A stretch of 64,000 bases of DNA from DAOPJM01 sp035399665 (GTDB lineage Bacteria > Bacillota > Clostridia > Christensenellales > CAG-138). The notes under the pieces are model-generated. The model had not been told where the DNA came from. It did no database searches and saw only the letters and a program-made list of their open reading frames with translations. The position numbers and the translations under genes were made by a program. Where the stretch lies: assembly GCA_035399665.1 (NCBI GenBank), contig DAOPJM010000004.1, positions 28,678-92,677 of the forward strand, read 5' to 3'. Below, piece after piece: positions 41,820 to 49,512 of this stretch; the stretch's first letter is position 1, and every line of letters starts with the position of its first letter.

Positions 41820-42748
41820 ATCAGCCCTCCAAACAGCGTAAGGAATATGAATATCGTGGGCAGGGAGAAGGCCGTGGTCACGGCGACAATCTCACCCGCA
41901 AGCTCGTGGTCGCAGTCCAAGGCGCAGGCGAGCGGAAAGCTTGACATGGCGGTGGGCGCGGCATAGATGATGAACAGAGCCAAGAGCTGTTCGCCCCTAA
42001 AGCCCACAAGGTAGCTCAGACCGCCCGCGACAAGCGGGATTACGATGAGCTTGACGAGTACGGAAAGGGCGAGCGTCCCCCTGTTGGCAAGGGTGGATTT
42101 CAGCGTCAGCACCCCGCCTAAGACGATAAAGGCAAGCGGGGTACACATCTGCGAAAACATCTTGACGGGCTTTAGTATGATATTGGGCAGCGTGACACCG
42201 GTGAGGTTGATGAGCAGCCCCAAAAGCGTCGCGATGATAATCGGGTTCTTGATGAGGTTTAGGAGTATGCGCCATACGTTGATTTTCCCGCTTCTGAACA
42301 GCTCAAGGGCGATTACTCCGATTCCGTTGAACAGCGGCACGGTTATGGCAATGGCGTAGGTCATGGTGACAAGGTGATCCGCGCCAAGTATGGCCTGTGC
42401 CACGGCAAGTCCGAACACCGCGTCGTTGGAGCGCAGCATACCCTGAATGATGACGCCGCGCCTTTTCGGGTCTTTTTCGCAGAGCGGGACAATAAGCAGA
42501 AGTATCAGAAACATCACAGTTATGCTTCCGATATTCCACAGTGTGAACTTTAGGTCTGAGACGGCGGCAAGGTCGCTTGTGACTATGCTGTTAAACACAA
42601 GCGCGGGTATGCCGATGTTGAAAACTATGCGGTTCATCTGCAAAAAGCCGTCGCTGCTGATGACCTTTAGGACGCGCAGCAGCACGCCCACCGCCATCAT
42701 GATGAGCAGGGGAAGGACGACGCTGACGGAAAGGGAGAGTTGTTCCAT
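41816..42748 (-). CDS. AEC (auxin efflux carrier) family transporter
   Basis: Integral membrane protein of 310 residues with about ten helices in two inverted halves. It begins LSLSVSVVLPLLIMMAVGVLLRVLKVIS, ends LPTIFIFLTLFGGLI, and has the family segment AAPTAMSSFPLACALDCDHELAGEIVAVTTAFS. Bacterial relatives export malate, malonate or related acids; the substrate here is unknown. It lies 1 bp after walJ and overlaps alaX by 4 bp, so is probably co-expressed with both. Confidence 0.9.
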   Translation of the reverse strand: MEQLSLSVSVVLPLLIMMAVGVLLRVLKVISSDGFLQMNRIVFNIGIPALVFNSIVTSDLAAVSDLKFTLWNIGSITVMFLILLLIVPLCEKDPKRRGVIIQGMLRSNDAVFGLAVAQAILGADHLVTMTYAIAITVPLFNGIGVIALELFRSGKINVWRILLNLIKNPIIIATLLGLLINLTGVTLPNIILKPVKMFSQMCTPLAFIVLGGVLTLKSTLANRGTLALSVLVKLIVIPLVAGGLSYLVGFRGEQLLALFIIYAAPTAMSSFPLACALDCDHELAGEIVAVTTAFSLPTIFIFLTLFGGLI

Positions 42749-42749
42749 T

Positions 42750-43529
42750 CTATACCTCGAATATGGGCGAAGGGGCGTCCCTGCCCGCTGTTACTATGTT
42801 CATGTCGCTTATGCCATGGCTTTCCAGTATCGAAAGCACCGTGGCACGCGCAAGCATGGGGTCGTTGTTCTCGCTGCTCAGGTGTCCGAGTATGGCGTTT
42901 CTAAGGCCGCCTTGGTACAGGATTGCAAGGGTCTCGCCGCAGTCCTCGTTGCACAGATGTCCTTTGCCCGAGAGTATGCGCTTCTTGAGCTGATATGGAT
43001 AGGAGCCTGCCATGAGCATATCCACATCGTGATTGGCCTCTATAAGCACAAGCTTACAGCCCTCAAGTATGCCGAGCAGCCTTTTGTCGATATGCCCTAT
43101 ATCGGTCATGACGGCAATGCGGGAGCCCCTATGCTCTATTACATAGGCCACGGGGTGGATGGCGTCGTGCATGGTGGTGAAGGGCAGGATCTTGGTTTCG
43201 CCCAGCATGAAGGGCTTGTCGCTCTCGAACACGCGTATGTTGGACGCCAACACCTTGGACATCAGCGGCATCATGCTGCGCCAGCATTCGGCGTTCGCAA
43301 AGACGGGCAGGTCGTACTTTTTAGACAGTACGTTGATGCCGTTTATGTGGTCTGTATGCTCGTGCGTGACGAGTATGCCCGAGAGCAGTCGAGCGTCGCC
43401 GCCGACCATCTCCAACAGCTTGCATATCCTGCGGCAGGATACGCCCGCGTCAATAAGCAGGCGATTATCGCCCGCCTCTATGTAAGCGGCGTTCCCCGAC
43501 GAGCCGCTGCAAAGGGTTGCAAACCTCAT
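42750..43529 (-). CDS. walJ: Metallo-beta-lactamase-fold exonuclease WalJ/YycJ
   Basis: Cytosolic nuclease of the MBL fold, 259 residues; in Bacillus the homologue links replication fork events and cell-wall control. Metal motifs: VTHEHTDHINGI near residue 54, DIGH near 137 and EANHD near 154. N-terminus MRFATLCSGSSGNAAYIE is typical. There is no walRK operon around it. GGAGGA site; a promoter lies 33 bp upstream, divergent from ispE. Confidence 0.9.
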   Translation of the reverse strand: MRFATLCSGSSGNAAYIEAGDNRLLIDAGVSCRRICKLLEMVGGDARLLSGILVTHEHTDHINGINVLSKKYDLPVFANAECWRSMMPLMSKVLASNIRVFESDKPFMLGETKILPFTTMHDAIHPVAYVIEHRGSRIAVMTDIGHIDKRLLGILEGCKLVLIEANHDVDMLMAGSYPYQLKKRILSGKGHLCNEDCGETLAILYQGGLRNAILGHLSSENNDPMLARATVLSILESHGISDMNIVTAGRDAPSPIFEV

Positions 43530-43561
43530 AGTCCTCCAAGTTCAAAACACACAGTTATGTT

Positions 43562-43590
43562 ATTATAGCACAACGGCGCAATAATGGCGA
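43562..43590 (-). promoter_or_regulatory. Predicted promoter of the walJ operon
   Basis: On the minus strand TCGCCA, 17-bp spacer, perfect TATAAT, 33 bp before walJ. Five genes (walJ, AEC, alaX, flaR-like, mtnN) follow with gaps of 34 bp or less. Confidence 0.55.
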
Positions 43591-43598
43591 AGTAAATA

Positions 43599-43627
43599 TG
43601 GACAAAAGGGGAATAAAAGATTATAAT
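43599..43627 (+). promoter_or_regulatory. Predicted promoter of ispE, leaderless geometry
   Basis: TGGACA (43599-43604), 17-bp spacer, TATAAT (43622-43627), then ATG at 43634. The first base of the start codon is 7 nt after the last base of the -10, exactly as at ksgA and ktrB. Confidence 0.7.
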
Positions 43628-43633
43628 GCCGTC

Positions 43634-44452
43634 ATGATATCGGAACAAAGGGCTTATGCAAAACTGAACCTCTGTTTGGGGGTACTGTACCGAAGGATGG
43701 ACGGCTATCACGCGCTTGACACGCTGATGCAGTCCGTTTCGTTGTTCGACAGCGTCAGCGTGGAGCGATCCCGCAAGGTTGAGGTTTATATCACGGGGCA
43801 GCAGCTGCCTGCGGAGAACACCATAACCAAGACGCTTGAGGCATACAAGCGCGAGACGAACTGCGGCGGGATAGTCCGCGTCATCAAGCGCATACCGCAG
43901 GAAGCGGGAATGGGCGGAGGGAGCAGTGATGCGGCCGCTGTGCTGAGGGGGCTTCAAAGCCTGCATAGGATGCTGTCGGACAAGGAGCTGTACAGGCTTG
44001 CGCTGTCAATAGGCGCGGATGTACCGTTTTGTCTGCGCGGCGGACTGCAAAGGGCGGAGGGTATAGGCGAGGTGCTTACCCCCATAAAGGGCATACCCCT
44101 GCATTTTGTTGTGGTTCAGCCGGAAAAGGGCGTGAGTACCAAGGAGCTGTTTTGCCGCCTTGCAATGCCAAGACCGAGGGTTTTGACCATGCGCGCTATG
44201 GCGGCGATAGGCAAGGGCGATATTGACGCTTTGGCCCCGCTCATGGTGAACGCCTTGGAAGACCCCGCCACGTACATGGTGCCGGAGATAGGCGAGCGCA
44301 AGGCGCAGCTGCTGTCACTGGGCGCGAAGGCCGCGTGTATGACGGGCAGCGGCTCGGCGGTATTCGGACTATTTGAGAGTGAGGAGGCGGCAAGGGAAGC
44401 CGCCGAAGCGATAAAAGACGCACGCTTCTGCGCGTATTGCAGCTCGTGCTGA
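43634..44452 (+). CDS. ispE: 4-diphosphocytidyl-2-C-methyl-D-erythritol kinase (predicted leaderless)
   Basis: GHMP kinase of the non-mevalonate isoprenoid pathway; 272 residues from the ATG at 43634. Motifs: AYAKLNLCLGVLYRRMDGYH at the start, the ATP-binding PQEAGMGGGSSDAAAVLRGL near 87, and MTGSGSAVFG near 237. The in-frame ATG at 43598 would give 12 extra residues, but it overlaps the -35 box and the family normally starts near AYAKLNL. No ribosome-binding site directly precedes the chosen ATG. First gene of an operon with the HD and ECF genes. Confidence 0.92.
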   Translation: MISEQRAYAKLNLCLGVLYRRMDGYHALDTLMQSVSLFDSVSVERSRKVEVYITGQQLPAENTITKTLEAYKRETNCGGIVRVIKRIPQEAGMGGGSSDAAAVLRGLQSLHRMLSDKELYRLALSIGADVPFCLRGGLQRAEGIGEVLTPIKGIPLHFVVVQPEKGVSTKELFCRLAMPRPRVLTMRAMAAIGKGDIDALAPLMVNALEDPATYMVPEIGERKAQLLSLGAKAACMTGSGSAVFGLFESEEAAREAAEAIKDARFCAYCSSC

Positions 44453-44464
44453 AGGGAGAATGAG

Positions 44465-45025
44465 ATGTTGACATTGGAAGATGCGAAGCGCATAAATGCC
44501 AAGCATGTGAAGGAACCGCACCTTGTGGTTCACGCTGCGGCGGTGTCCGCCGCGATGGGAGCGATGGCCAAGCACTTTGGCGAGGATGAGGACCATTGGG
44601 CGGCGGTGGGCTATCTCCACGATGTGGATTATGAGAGGTTCCCGCAGGAACACCTTGCGCATACCGAGGAGCTTTTGGCGGGCGAGGGCGTGACTGCGGA
44701 GGAGCTGAGGGCTATACTGTCGCACGGCTATGGCTCACATACGGACAAGGAGCCGATTACGAGCATGGAGAAATCCCTGTTCACCGTGGACGAGCTTACG
44801 GGCATAGTCATGGCCGCGGCGATTATGCGGCCGACGGGCATAGGCGGGCTTGAGGTCTCGTCGCTGAAGAAGAAGTTCAAGGATAAGCGCTTTGCCGCCA
44901 AATGCGACCGTGAGCTTATCAAGCGCGGCTGCGATATGCTTGGGATGACGCTTGAGGACGTCATGGACATAACCATAAACGGAATGAGAGAGAGGAGTGA
45001 AGAACTTGGGCTCAGGAATGGATAA
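44465..45025 (+). CDS. HD domain protein (predicted phosphohydrolase)
   Basis: Cytosolic protein of 186 residues with the HD metal motif: HVVHAAAVSAAMGAMAKHFG, then WAAVGYLHDVDYERFP, and later AILSHGYG. This matches stand-alone HD (HDIG-related) proteins annotated as hydrolases, which often act on nucleotides or phosphoesters. No partner domain identifies the substrate. It follows ispE by 12 bp (GGGAGA site) and overlaps the ECF S component gene. Confidence 0.85.
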   Translation: MLTLEDAKRINAKHVKEPHLVVHAAAVSAAMGAMAKHFGEDEDHWAAVGYLHDVDYERFPQEHLAHTEELLAGEGVTAEELRAILSHGYGSHTDKEPITSMEKSLFTVDELTGIVMAAAIMRPTGIGGLEVSSLKKKFKDKRFAAKCDRELIKRGCDMLGMTLEDVMDITINGMRERSEELGLRNG

Positions 45026-45497
45026 CAAAACGAAGAAGCTGGCGCTGTCGGGGATGCTCTGCGGCGTGACCATGCTGTTGACCTTGATCTCGCTGCCGCT
45101 GCCGTCGGGCTACGGCTATATCAATTTGGGTGACTGCGGCGTGCTGTTTGGGGCGCTGCTGCTGCCGATGGGCTATGCCTGCGCCGCCGCGGGCATAGGC
45201 GGCGCGCTTGCGGATCTTATATTGGGCTACGGCGTATACGCGCCCGCGACGCTTGCCATAAAGGCGCTGACCGCGCTTGCTTGCTCGCTGCTTCTAAAGA
45301 CCATGCCCTATAAGTACAGGCTGATCGCCATGTTTGTGGCGGCACTGCTTGTGCCGCTTGGGTACTTGGCATATGAGCTAATAATTGTGGGCAAGGGCGC
45401 CATAGTCAACGTTCCGGTGAATGCCCTGCAATCCACCATCGGCGCGGTCGTGGCCTATGCCATGTCCTTCTTTATCAAGAAAACGCCGGAAGCATAG
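44997..45497 (+). CDS. ECF transporter S component (vitamin-type)
   Basis: Substrate-binding membrane subunit of an energy-coupling-factor transporter, 166 residues, with about five or six helices: LALSGMLCGVTMLLTLISLPLP and NLGDCGVLFGALLLPMGYACAAAGIGGALADLILG. The latter segment is typical of S components. The shared energising module (EcfAA'T) is not in this window, as is usual for group II systems. The substrate is unknown; thiazole-, pantothenate- or pyridoxine-type S proteins look similar. The start is either GTG 44997 or ATG 45018; both overlap the HD gene. Confidence 0.8.
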   Translation: MKNLGSGMDNKTKKLALSGMLCGVTMLLTLISLPLPSGYGYINLGDCGVLFGALLLPMGYACAAAGIGGALADLILGYGVYAPATLAIKALTALACSLLLKTMPYKYRLIAMFVAALLVPLGYLAYELIIVGKGAIVNVPVNALQSTIGAVVAYAMSFFIKKTPEA

Positions 45498-45512
45498 AGG
45501 AATTAGCAGGGT

Positions 45513-45537
45513 AAATTCCACTGTGGAATTTGCTTTT
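45513..45537 (+). terminator. Terminator after the ispE-HD-ECF operon
   Basis: AAATTCCA-CTG-TGGAATTT perfect stem with a GCTTTT tail, 16 bp after the ECF S stop. Confidence 0.75.
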
Positions 45538-45559
45538 AATAATATATAAATATTCGCGC

Positions 45560-45588
45560 TTGACAAGGTTTGTTGATTCTGCTATACT
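45560..45588 (+). promoter_or_regulatory. Predicted promoter of rplJ-rplL
   Basis: TTGACA, 17-bp spacer, TATACT, just upstream of the L10 leader. Confidence 0.85.
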
Positions 45589-45593
45589 TGCCA

Positions 45594-45725
45594 AGGTTAA
45601 GAACGCCACAGACAGCCGGTGTCGCAGCGATGCGTGTAAATCCTGCCGAGGCGGACTACGAAAGCATTGTTTTCATGTCCTCTCGTCTTTGGCGTGAGGA
45701 CTTTTGTTTACAAGGAGGTGAAACC
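45594..45725 (+). ncRNA. Ribosomal protein L10 leader (autoregulatory 5' UTR)
   Basis: Leader of about 130 nt with the sequence features of the known L10 leader: AACGCCACAGACAGCCGGTG, an internal CGCAGCGATGCG hairpin and ATCCTGCCGAGGCGGACTAC. It ends with a GTCCTC / GAGGAC hairpin (45677-45701) and TTTTGTTT, which can act as an attenuator. By known mechanism the L10(L12)4 complex binds this RNA and lowers its own synthesis. The GGAGGTG site of rplJ follows the attenuator. Confidence 0.85.
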
Positions 45726-46235
45726 ATGGCAAACGTAAAGAACATCGAGGTCAAAGCCGCGAAGGTGGCCGAGATCAAGGAAAAGATGGAAAAGGCAAAG
45801 TGCGTGGTCGTTTTTGACTATCGCGGTTTGACCGTCGCGGAAGTCACCGATTTGCGCAATCAGATGCGCAAGGAGGGTGTCGAGTACGTCGTATTGAAGA
45901 ATCACAGCGTATACCGCGCAAGCGAAATGATGTCTCTTAGCGGTGATCTGTCTCCCATCCTGCACGGACCGTCGGCCTTCGCGTTCGGATATGACGACGT
46001 AACGGCTGCAGCGCGCATCCTGAAGAATTTCGTCAAGAGCGCAAAGAAGTGCGAGATCAAGGGCGGCATCGTAGAGAACACCGTTATGAACAGCAAGCAG
46101 ATGGACGCAATCGCTGAACTGCCCTCCAGAGAGGTATTGCTCTCAAGGCTCGTCGGCAGCCTGCTGTCCCCCATCAGGAGTCTTGCCGTTGCGATCAATC
46201 AGATCGCGCAGGCAAAAGCGGAACAAGAAGCATAA
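45726..46235 (+). CDS. rplJ: 50S ribosomal protein L10
   Basis: Base of the ribosomal stalk that recruits translation factors; also the repressor that binds its own leader. 169 residues: KVAEIKEKMEKAKCVVVFDYRGLTVAEVTDLRNQMRKEGVEY near the start, then the conserved FSYDDVTAAARILKNF-like segment (FGYDDVTAAARILKNFVKS) and a C-terminal helix for L12 binding. The ATG at 45726 has a perfect GGAGGTG site; the longer upstream frame would run through the leader RNA. Co-transcribed with rplL. Confidence 0.96.
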   Translation: MANVKNIEVKAAKVAEIKEKMEKAKCVVVFDYRGLTVAEVTDLRNQMRKEGVEYVVLKNHSVYRASEMMSLSGDLSPILHGPSAFAFGYDDVTAAARILKNFVKSAKKCEIKGGIVENTVMNSKQMDAIAELPSREVLLSRLVGSLLSPIRSLAVAINQIAQAKAEQEA

Positions 46236-46277
46236 ACGGCAAGAAGCCTACATTATTAATTAAAGGAGTTTACAATC

Positions 46278-46643
<366 letters not shown>

Positions 46644-46661
46644 TTTCACCTCAAATGAAAG

Positions 46662-46692
46662 GCACTCCCGCAAAAACGGGAGTGCTTTTTTT
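46662..46692 (+). terminator. Rho-independent terminator of rplJL
   Basis: Perfect GCACTCCCG / CGGGAGTGC stem, CAAAAA loop, followed by seven T. Confidence 0.95.
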
Positions 46693-46726
46693 GTTTGACC
46701 AATAACTTGTTGCTCGGCTGTCGTCT

Positions 46727-47473
46727 CTATGCGAACCGCCTGTCGTAGGGTATAGAGGCGGAGGAAGCGGGCTTAACCGGTGGAAGCGCTGTCACCCTGT
46801 CGCCGTCAACCTTGTAGTACTGCTTAGAAAACAGGCTGTACGCGTAGGGACTGTCCATGATGAGGCAGTCGCAAACCTTGAAGTCGAGCGAGCTAAAGTG
46901 CAGGGAGAGCTGCTGCATAAAGTACTCGTCGTATGCGGAAGGCTTCACCCCGCTTGCGCGTATGAATATCACTATTGCCGAGCGTCCCCCAACCGAGGCG
47001 GTCAGACGAAACAGCTTGCCGCAGGTCTCATGGAAGCTGTCGCCCGCTTCGACCTGCCAAGGCGACAGCGACAGGGGCTTATCATCACCGCTCAGCGCAA
47101 GCACGCGTATCCCGCTCTCGCCCTTTGGCAAATGGGTGAGACAGTAGCGCACGCCCTCCTCAGAGTTGATTACACAAGGCGCGCTGCCGGCCCCCTCGCA
47201 AGCCATAACGCGTTCAATGCACTCGGAATTCAGCTTGATGTAATGGGCCACCGCGGAGCCTATGCCTGAAATGGCGGCAAGCTCGTCCTCGCTTGCCGAA
47301 AGCACGCCCCGGAGCGAGCCGAAGCGCTCCATCAGCGCGTGAGACATGGGGTTTGTGTCGCGCCTTGAAACCGCGCCAAAAAGCAGCATCTCAAGGATGT
47401 TGTGATCGGCAAAGCCTTCGATATCGGATTCCTTGAAACGTTCGCGCATACGCGCTCTGTGACCGGCGGCCAT
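46727..47473 (-). CDS. RadC/JAB family protein lacking the usual metal ligands
   Basis: RadC-like protein of 248 residues: the N-terminal start MAAGHRARMRERF and DHNILEMLLFGAVSRRDTNPMSHALMERFGSLRGVL are classic, with a helix-hairpin-helix AAISGIGSAVAHYIKL. In the C-terminal JAB domain the usual HNHPSG...S..D metal motif reads IFIRASGVKPSAYD, so both histidines are missing, and the usual DHLI reads DCLI. It should therefore not be an active metalloprotease. The ATG at 47473 has a GGGAGG site and gives the usual RadC N-terminus; the longer in-frame start at 47572 lies in the promoter. Confidence 0.85.
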   Translation of the reverse strand: MAAGHRARMRERFKESDIEGFADHNILEMLLFGAVSRRDTNPMSHALMERFGSLRGVLSASEDELAAISGIGSAVAHYIKLNSECIERVMACEGAGSAPCVINSEEGVRYCLTHLPKGESGIRVLALSGDDKPLSLSPWQVEAGDSFHETCGKLFRLTASVGGRSAIVIFIRASGVKPSAYDEYFMQQLSLHFSSLDFKVCDCLIMDSPYAYSLFSKQYYKVDGDRVTALPPVKPASSASIPYDRRFA

Positions 47474-47543
47474 GTCGCCTCCCATAAAAACAAGCATCGC
47501 GGCTGTCAGCTCGCTAAAGCCAACGCTCACAGCTGCTGTCCCT

Positions 47544-47572
47544 ATTATATTCCATTCGACAGCAATTGTCAA
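47544..47572 (-). promoter_or_regulatory. Consensus promoter of the radC-like gene
   Basis: On the minus strand TTGACA, 17-bp spacer, TATAAT: a perfect sigma-A match, giving a leader of about 64 nt. The 235 bp between radC and arsR hold only this and the arsR promoter. Confidence 0.85.
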
Positions 47573-47645
47573 AAGTTGTCGTAGTTTTGTCCGAAAACCG
47601 CAGCGGATTGAACCGTAACAATTTGATATGATTTATCGCAACATA

Positions 47646-47687
47646 TTGACAAGCGTCTATCTGTATCATATAATAACATATAGATAG
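47646..47687 (+). promoter_or_regulatory. Promoter and putative ArsR operator
   Basis: TTGACA (47646-47651), 17-bp spacer, TATAAT (47669-47674). An inverted repeat CTATCTGTAT / ATATAGATAG (47657-47666 and 47678-47687) spans the -10, a placement expected for an autoregulating ArsR-type repressor. Confidence 0.75.
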
Positions 47688-47708
47688 TCATCAATGTGAG
47701 GTAACGGC

Positions 47709-48008
47709 ATGGAAGCAAAGGACGTCGCCTTGATATGCAAGGCGCTGAGCGATGACAACCGCCTAAGGATTGTTCGCCTGCTCACCGAGGGGGAGAAGTG
47801 CGCCTGCAAGCTTTTGGAGGCGTTTGACATCACGCAGCCAACGCTGTCGCACCATATGAAGATACTCTGTGAATGCGGGCTTGTCAGCGTGCGCAGGGAG
47901 GGCAAGTGGAATCACTATTCCATCAACTGCGAAACCCTGTCCGAGTTTAGAGCATTTATATCGGAGCTGTCCTGCAAGGAAGCTTTGGAGGACTGCGGCT
48001 GCATATGA
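47709..48008 (+). CDS. ArsR family transcriptional regulator (thiolate metalloid sensor)
   Basis: Winged-helix repressor of 99 residues: ALSDDNRLRIVRLLTEGEKCACKLLEAF, with a CxC in the ArsR/SmtB alpha-3 position (As(III) sensors have CVC here), and the recognition helix TQPTLSHHMKILCECGLVSVRREGKWNHYSI. Further cysteines lie at the C-terminus (CKEALEDCGCI). TGAGGTAA site. The permease starts inside its stop (ATGA). It likely represses the operon until a soft metalloid binds the cysteines. Confidence 0.92.
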   Translation: MEAKDVALICKALSDDNRLRIVRLLTEGEKCACKLLEAFDITQPTLSHHMKILCECGLVSVRREGKWNHYSINCETLSEFRAFISELSCKEALEDCGCI

Positions 48009-49000
48009 TCTGGGATTTCATTCAAAATCAGATACTTGGGATGCGGTGGCTGAACGACATAATAGGGCGCGGTCTTACTGCGCTCGGCTTGGATTTGTCC
48101 AACCGTTGGGTGGGCAGCATTCAGTTCTTCCTGTATGACGTTATAAAGATTACGGTGCTGCTTTGCTTTTTGATATTCGTAATCAGCTATATTCAAAGCT
48201 ACTTTCCGCCTGAACGCAGCAAAAAGATATTGGGGCGCTTTCGCGGAGTCGGCGCGAACTGTATCGCCGCACTGCTCGGCACGGTCACGCCCTTTTGCTC
48301 CTGCTCGTCCATTCCGCTGTTCATAGGGTTTTCAAGCGCGGGCCTGCCCGTGGGGGTGACATTCTCGTTTTTAATCTCCTCGCCAATGGTGGACTTAGGC
48401 TCGCTTATGCTGCTGATGAGTATCTTTGGGTGGAGGGTCGCGCTGCTGTACGTTTTTGTGGGTCTTGTAATCGCCGTGCTCGGCGGGACGCTCATAGAAA
48501 AGCTTCACATGGAACGCTATGTGGAAAGCTTCATACTTACGGCGGGCAGCGTAGATATTGAGGAGCCTAACCTAACGCAAAGAGACAGGCTTGTCTACGC
48601 GAAGGAGCAGACCCTCTCCACATTCAAGAAGGTCTTGCCGTACATCCTCATAGGCGTGGGGATAGGCGCGGTCATTCATAACTGGATTCCGCAGGAATGG
48701 GTAATGACCATACTCGGCAACGACAACCCCTTCGGGGTGGTGCTGGCCACAGCCCTCGGCGTTCCCATGTATGCCGATATATTCGGTACAATTCCCATCG
48801 CGGAGGCGCTGCTTGGCAAGGGTGCGCTGCTTGGCGTGGTGCTGTCCTTTATGATGGCGGTGACAACGCTGTCCCTGCCTTCGATGATAATGCTCAGAAA
48901 GGCCGTCAAGCCAAGGCTCTTGGGGCTGTTCATAGGCATATGCACGGTGGGAATTATCATAGTCGGCTATCTGTTCAATCTCATGCAGCCGCTGCTGTAA
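48005..49000 (+). CDS. Permease of the ArsP/DUF318 family
   Basis: Membrane protein of 331 residues with about eight helices. It carries the family signature GTVTPFCSCSSIPLFIGFSSAGLPVGVTFSFLISSPMVD (around 97-136), with a CxC in the membrane. ArsP members export trivalent methyl- or aromatic arsenicals; other DUF318 members are linked to other metals. The 4-bp overlap with the ArsR-type gene makes export of a thiol-reactive metalloid likely. The exact substrate cannot be told from sequence. Confidence 0.88.
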   Translation: MIWDFIQNQILGMRWLNDIIGRGLTALGLDLSNRWVGSIQFFLYDVIKITVLLCFLIFVISYIQSYFPPERSKKILGRFRGVGANCIAALLGTVTPFCSCSSIPLFIGFSSAGLPVGVTFSFLISSPMVDLGSLMLLMSIFGWRVALLYVFVGLVIAVLGGTLIEKLHMERYVESFILTAGSVDIEEPNLTQRDRLVYAKEQTLSTFKKVLPYILIGVGIGAVIHNWIPQEWVMTILGNDNPFGVVLATALGVPMYADIFGTIPIAEALLGKGALLGVVLSFMMAVTTLSLPSMIMLRKAVKPRLLGLFIGICTVGIIIVGYLFNLMQPLL

Positions 49001-49046
49001 CTGTCGCGGCGTATGCACCCGATATTTATCCAAGGAGGAAAGAGAA

Positions 49047-49394
49047 ATGGTATTGTTCGGCAAAAGGAAGAAAGAGGAGCATAAGGCTTGCTGCTGCGGC
49101 GATTGCAGCGCCGAGAGCATGGAGGCGGCCAAGGCCGCAAAGGGCGAAGGAGCAAGGGTAAAGATACTCGGCTCGGGTTGCCCTAAATGCAACGCATTGG
49201 AAGCGGCGACAAAGGAAGCCCTGATGCGGCTCGGCAAGGATGAGCAGCTTGAGCATGTGACGGAATTTTCCAAGATTGCGGCATACGGCGTAATGACCAC
49301 GCCCGCGCTTGTGGTGGACGGCAAGGTCATATCCTACGGCAGGGTTCCAAAGCCGGATGAGCTTATGAAGCTGCTCGAACACGCGCTGCTATAA
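49047..49394 (+). CDS. Small thioredoxin-like protein (TM0996/MTH895 type) with Cys-rich N-terminus
   Basis: Protein of 115 residues. The C-terminal about 80 residues are a glutaredoxin-like fold with VKILGSGCPKCNALE (active site CPKC) and YGVMTTPALVVDGKVISYGRVPKPDEL. The N-terminus adds HKACCCGDCSAESM, a run of four cysteines not part of the core fold. Third gene of the ars-type cassette, 46 bp after the permease, GGAGGAAAG site. It may reduce or deliver the thiol-bound metalloid to the permease. Confidence 0.88.
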   Translation: MVLFGKRKKEEHKACCCGDCSAESMEAAKAAKGEGARVKILGSGCPKCNALEAATKEALMRLGKDEQLEHVTEFSKIAAYGVMTTPALVVDGKVISYGRVPKPDELMKLLEHALL

Positions 49395-49412
49395 GTGAAC
49401 CCTATTTGTTCA

Positions 49413-49442
49413 TTGCGGAACACGCTTCACGCATGGTATAAT
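49413..49442 (+). promoter_or_regulatory. Predicted promoter of the alpha/beta hydrolase gene
   Basis: TTGCGG, 18-bp spacer, TATAAT, 71 bp before the chosen ATG. Confidence 0.6.
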
Positions 49443-49512
49443 TAGTGGGAGCAGCCGGAAGCGTTCAGCGTGGAGCTTGTCTGCCGTTCGGCGCGGGGAG
49501 GAGATGCGAGCA

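Noticed and set aside
45570..45725. N-terminal extension of rplJ
   Set aside because: This stretch is the L10 leader RNA with its attenuator; the GGAGGTG site fixes the start at 45726.
46662..46726. Start of an rpoB gene after rplL
   Set aside because: A strong terminator is followed directly by the end of the convergent radC-like gene; no rpoB sequence is present.
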